Assembly (NCBI GenBank): GCA_028023455.1
Contig: JAQFVV010012404.1
Span: 13,503,421-13,567,420, forward strand
Origin: Epiperipatus broadwayi
Lineage: Eukaryota > Onychophora > Udeonychophora > Euonychophora > Peripatidae
Reading direction: 5' to 3'
Length of the DNA stretch: 64,000 bases
Under the pieces are notes generated by a model. The model was not told the DNA's origin. It saw only the letters and a list, made by a program, of their open reading frames with translations, and did not search any database. Within the stretch, counting starts at the first letter, position 1, and every line of letters begins with the position of its first letter. This document shows, piece after piece, positions 60,373 through 64,000 of the stretch. Made by a program: the position numbers and the translations under genes.

Positions 60373-63300
60373 TTAAGAGCAAGCATAAGAAATAGTGATC
60401 ATGTGATGTTTATTGGCTTAAATACTGAAGTATCTGAGAAAATCTTCATTTACATTTGCAAAACATTATAATATGACTTTACTAATAAAGTAGATAGTAA
60501 AAGTATATCAAATAATCCATCTGATTTATGAAATTATTCATGTCACTTTAAAAATATTACCCATTCTGGAACAGTGTAAAAATATAAAATTCCATTTTAT
60601 ACGATTATTAATCCAAGGTAATTCATTTTAAAATCATTGATAAATTGGCCATTCATTAAATCCTATATTTTCCCGAAGGATCAGTAATTTATTAATAGCA
60701 TTTAAAACATGTTTTGATAATCCATTATTTTTTTGAATATTATTCACATATTTTTGCATGGATGATTCTTATTGTAATTATTTTTAAATATTAAACATAC
60801 ATTCTTAGCTTTGATGTAAGTAATAGTTTAAATTCCTTTAACAGATTTTATCTTATCCAAAGATCTTGATATTCAACACTTTATTAATTCCAAATATAAA
60901 GTTAATTCATTCATTTTTGATTTTTAATCGACTAGTTTAATATTTACGATCATATCACTGATAAAGCAAAGTTTATTATTCATTAGTAAGAACGATCTTT
61001 CATTTTTAAAATCAAAATTCGTTTCAGTGGTAATAAGTTTGCATAAAGCATATTCAATTTTAAAAATAATATTATTTAAAACATCTTTTCTTTTACAAAA
61101 TGAAGAAGAGATCAAATTCATTTCTTGAGACTTACAAATAACATTTGTAGTGAAGCGATCAAATCTTTTTTTTATAACTTATGAAAAATACATCCAGCAA
61201 CTTGTTTAAATTTAGAAATATAATTTTTCAAAATATATCAGTTATTAATTATTATTCAATTTCATGAGTCAATTTGTCTATTTTTATATTAGCAGTTGAG
61301 TATAATAAATGAAATGTCTTGAAACAGATATTTTATAAATTAAATTGGTTATTTCTGTTATTTTATTGTGGCCCCAATGATGAGGAAATCAGATGCCCAA
61401 CAAGACACTTGCCTAGTTAAAACTTCAGCCTATCTTCAGGTTAATGAAAAACAAAAATGGCTATTTAAAATTTAGAACTGGTTGAGATTTTACAAGCAAT
61501 GAAAATTTTTGTAGACTGTCTGACTTTTTATAATTTCCCTTTTATTCTGATGATCACATTACGTCCAGGTGGCTTAATATTATCCATTATTCACTGGGGT
61601 TTCTGGGTTTTTTCAAGAAGGTTTTCATAGTTTTTGCTATTCAAAATATTAGAGTTAAGATTTTTAAAATAAAAGGGGCAAACTTTCATTTCCAAATTTT
61701 AAGACAAAAGAATTTTACAATATTTTTATATAAAAAATAAATGAACCATAAAATCTCAAAGTTATCAAATAATTATTCTCACATATTAAATTGACTTTTA
61801 ATAATAATTTATTACTTAATATATTTTTCACAAACTAAAATCAATCTTTTTAAATAAAATTTTAAATATTAAAATATGAAGTCTTCCAAGCATTCACACT
61901 TACACATAACATATAGAAAATGTATTGATTGTTGATTTTACATGTAATTAAAATGTAATGTTGTATTTATAATCCTATTATCTATTTCTATTTTTGAATT
62001 ATTATTTTGTATGTATGTAGTAGTTCTTTTGATAAAATATAATCAACAATTTTATTTTTTAACAAAAATATCAACAATAAAAAAACATACATATTTTCTT
62101 CATATAAAAATCTATAGAAATCTATTTAAAATCAGCTTATAAAACTATTCAAACATACTTTATAATTATTATATTTTTTATAAACATTAATATGAGAGAC
62201 TATTTGGATATAACCAAGGACTATATTTTATACTCTTCAACCAAATGAAAGTGACATTTGCTTAACTATAAAAACTAAATCCAATTAATCAAAGTCAATA
62301 AAAATTTTATAGTTTTTAAATCCAAAATAAACAATTTACAGTGTTATTGTAATGTTACAATATATATAAATTTCTAATTATGATTATAACATATTTTTAA
62401 CTGAATTTTGAATAAAACACAAGAAAAAAATATTCTATAGCTAACATAAATTGAGTTTACTAAAATATGTAATTTCTGGCCTAGTGTCATACTTACAAAA
62501 TGTTAAAAGCAAGTTAGTTTAGATTCAAAATCTCAAAACATTTTGAATTTTTGGAGTTTGGTATTCTTCCATAAATATTCAGTAAAAGTTTACAATCATG
62601 ACCCTGAAGAAGAGAATAAATTATTAATAAATATAAAAGTTAACTGTATTTAGATTTTAGCAGACAGAATTAATGTAGAAAAAAATTAAGATACTCATTT
62701 TAGTAATATATGCAACTTCAATAATGACTAAGAAATTAAAGATGATTGTGCTAAGATTTCATTAAACTATTTCTAAAAATTATTTCAAAAATTTTATTAA
62801 CTATATGTACAATAAAATAAAGACATTATAGATTCAAAAAGCATCAGTGTCAAAAAAATGTGTATGTGCATATCAAATGTTATATAAAAATGGCCAATAA
62901 TGTCAATCATAAACATCCACAAATAGAAGTAATTTTTAGATATGCCATCCATAGGGCAAAGGTATCTCTAATAGTCCTTCTTAGATAAGCAGAATAGAAA
63001 AACACTATTCATCAAGTTGACCAATTACTATATAGAAGAATTTGAATGTTTTTTAAATTATTTACTTTTTTGCCTAGAATTTTAATAAATTCAATTGCTA
63101 ATCAATATAAAGTGCTCATGTGGATTTTTCTATTGATGAAAAAAAAACTTAAATATAATTAGTGTATAAATAATTTCCAAGTTTTACCTGACCCAGATTT
63201 CATTCTTGGGGTGTGGTGAATAGATATGCAATCATTGTACCACCAAGCTCTAAGTTATTTGTATACTACATTGTTTCTTTTATTTCATAAAAAACATGTT

Positions 63301-64000
63301 TTATTTTTTTGCTGAAAATCAGCTCAGAAAATAAAACTGGCTTTAAAATTGACTATTTATTAGTTTGCTTTCAAAAACATGTTATATTTGCCTATTTAAT
63401 GAGATTTATTTAAACTTTTTTGAATTATAAATTTTCTATCTCTTTCTATCAAATGTTAATTTATAGTCTATTTATAAACAAATTAGGCCATAATTTCTTG
63501 GTATGATATTATTTAAGTGTGGCCATGTATTTAATTAAAAATGTAAAATTTAAAATCTAATAAACAATTGTTTATAAATATTAATTAAACTTAATCTGAA
63601 TTGTCTTCAGCAAATTGGCAGCAGTTCAAGATCATTTCTATAAATAAGTATACCAAATAGTTTGGTTTTTTAAATAAAAAGTAAATGCAGTTTTAAGAAG
63701 GCAGATATTTTAATAATTAAAAAGTGAAATCAACATATATTAAATGAATATGAATAGGTGAAGAATTGGCTTTAATCTTAAGAGTAAATAATTTATAGAA
63801 AATCTACGAAGAAGAGTAAGAGAAAAAAGTAAATGAATTATTTCTAAGCAATAAAACAATTAAAAGTGAATCTACTCAAATTATATGTTTAAAGACAGGT
63901 AGTTGAAGCAATATTTAATTAAATGGCCTTTAACACATCCAATAGCTTCCATAGACTTATAAGGAGGGGAGAAGCATTAAGTCAAATTTCTATTTGGGTT
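60373..64000. other. A/T-rich DNA with weak repeat fragments
   Basis: On the minus strand near 61440-61385 'acctgaagataggctgaagt' looks like a Penelope-like tail. Near 62946-62995 a relative of the 49.1-kb repeat appears. Near 63250-63190 (minus) 'cttggtggtacaatgattgc' resembles a tRNA A-box region without a good B-box. No gene is supported. Confidence 0.4.

Overview
The window looks like gene-poor, strongly A+T-rich nuclear DNA of a eukaryote, most probably an invertebrate animal. It is dominated by long A/T runs, (TA)n microsatellites and the decayed remains of many transposable elements. I found no convincing host protein-coding gene, rRNA or functional tRNA gene and no operon or ribosome-binding-site organisation. 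The mixture of an RTE/BovB-type LINE with a (GAT)n tail, two L1/Tx1-like LINEs, Penelope-like elements (PLEs) with GIY-YIG endonucleases, a RepHel Helitron and tRNA-headed SINEs fits a metazoan. I cannot name the species.

Layout. 1-2.2 kb: A/T-rich DNA with a dispersed repeat. 2.2-7.8 kb: a heavily decayed LINE with degenerate subrepeats at its 5' end, a broken CCHC zinc knuckle, and endonuclease, reverse transcriptase and C-terminal zinc-finger remnants. 7.8-8.1 kb: a foldback element (second copy at 41.5 kb). 8.2-11.9 kb: a second, better preserved LINE of the same type, preceded by a CpG-containing block. 13.8-14.2 and 18.9-19.4 kb: two copies of an unidentified non-coding family with direct-repeat flanks. 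22.7-24.5 kb: Penelope-like fragments arranged as a 1.3-kb palindrome. 28.1-28.7 kb: more foldback and PLE-tail fragments. 31.2-37.7 kb: a decayed Helitron with a recognisable 5' terminus, repetitive leader and RepHel protein. 39.4-40.5 kb: a 0.6-kb tandem duplication. 42.3-45.2 kb: an RTE/BovB LINE on the minus strand. 49-51 kb: short repeat pairs and a PLE tail. 54.4 kb: another LINE reverse-transcriptase remnant. 57.5-58.7 kb: a tRNA-headed SINE inside a foldback, then a GIY-YIG open frame bracketed by near-identical 150-bp inverted repeats. 60.2 kb: another foldback. The remainder is A/T-rich sequence with nothing I can assign.

The genes do not form a host pathway. What unites the window is a history of retroelement and Helitron insertion followed by decay. 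The best-preserved pieces are the GIY-YIG frame at 58 kb, the PLE palindrome at 23.8 kb and the C-terminal half of the LINE at 10.6-11.3 kb. A recurring pattern is the joining of a truncated retroelement to an inverted copy of its own end, seen in several places and treated separately in the findings. All family assignments come from reading protein motifs by eye; no database search was possible.
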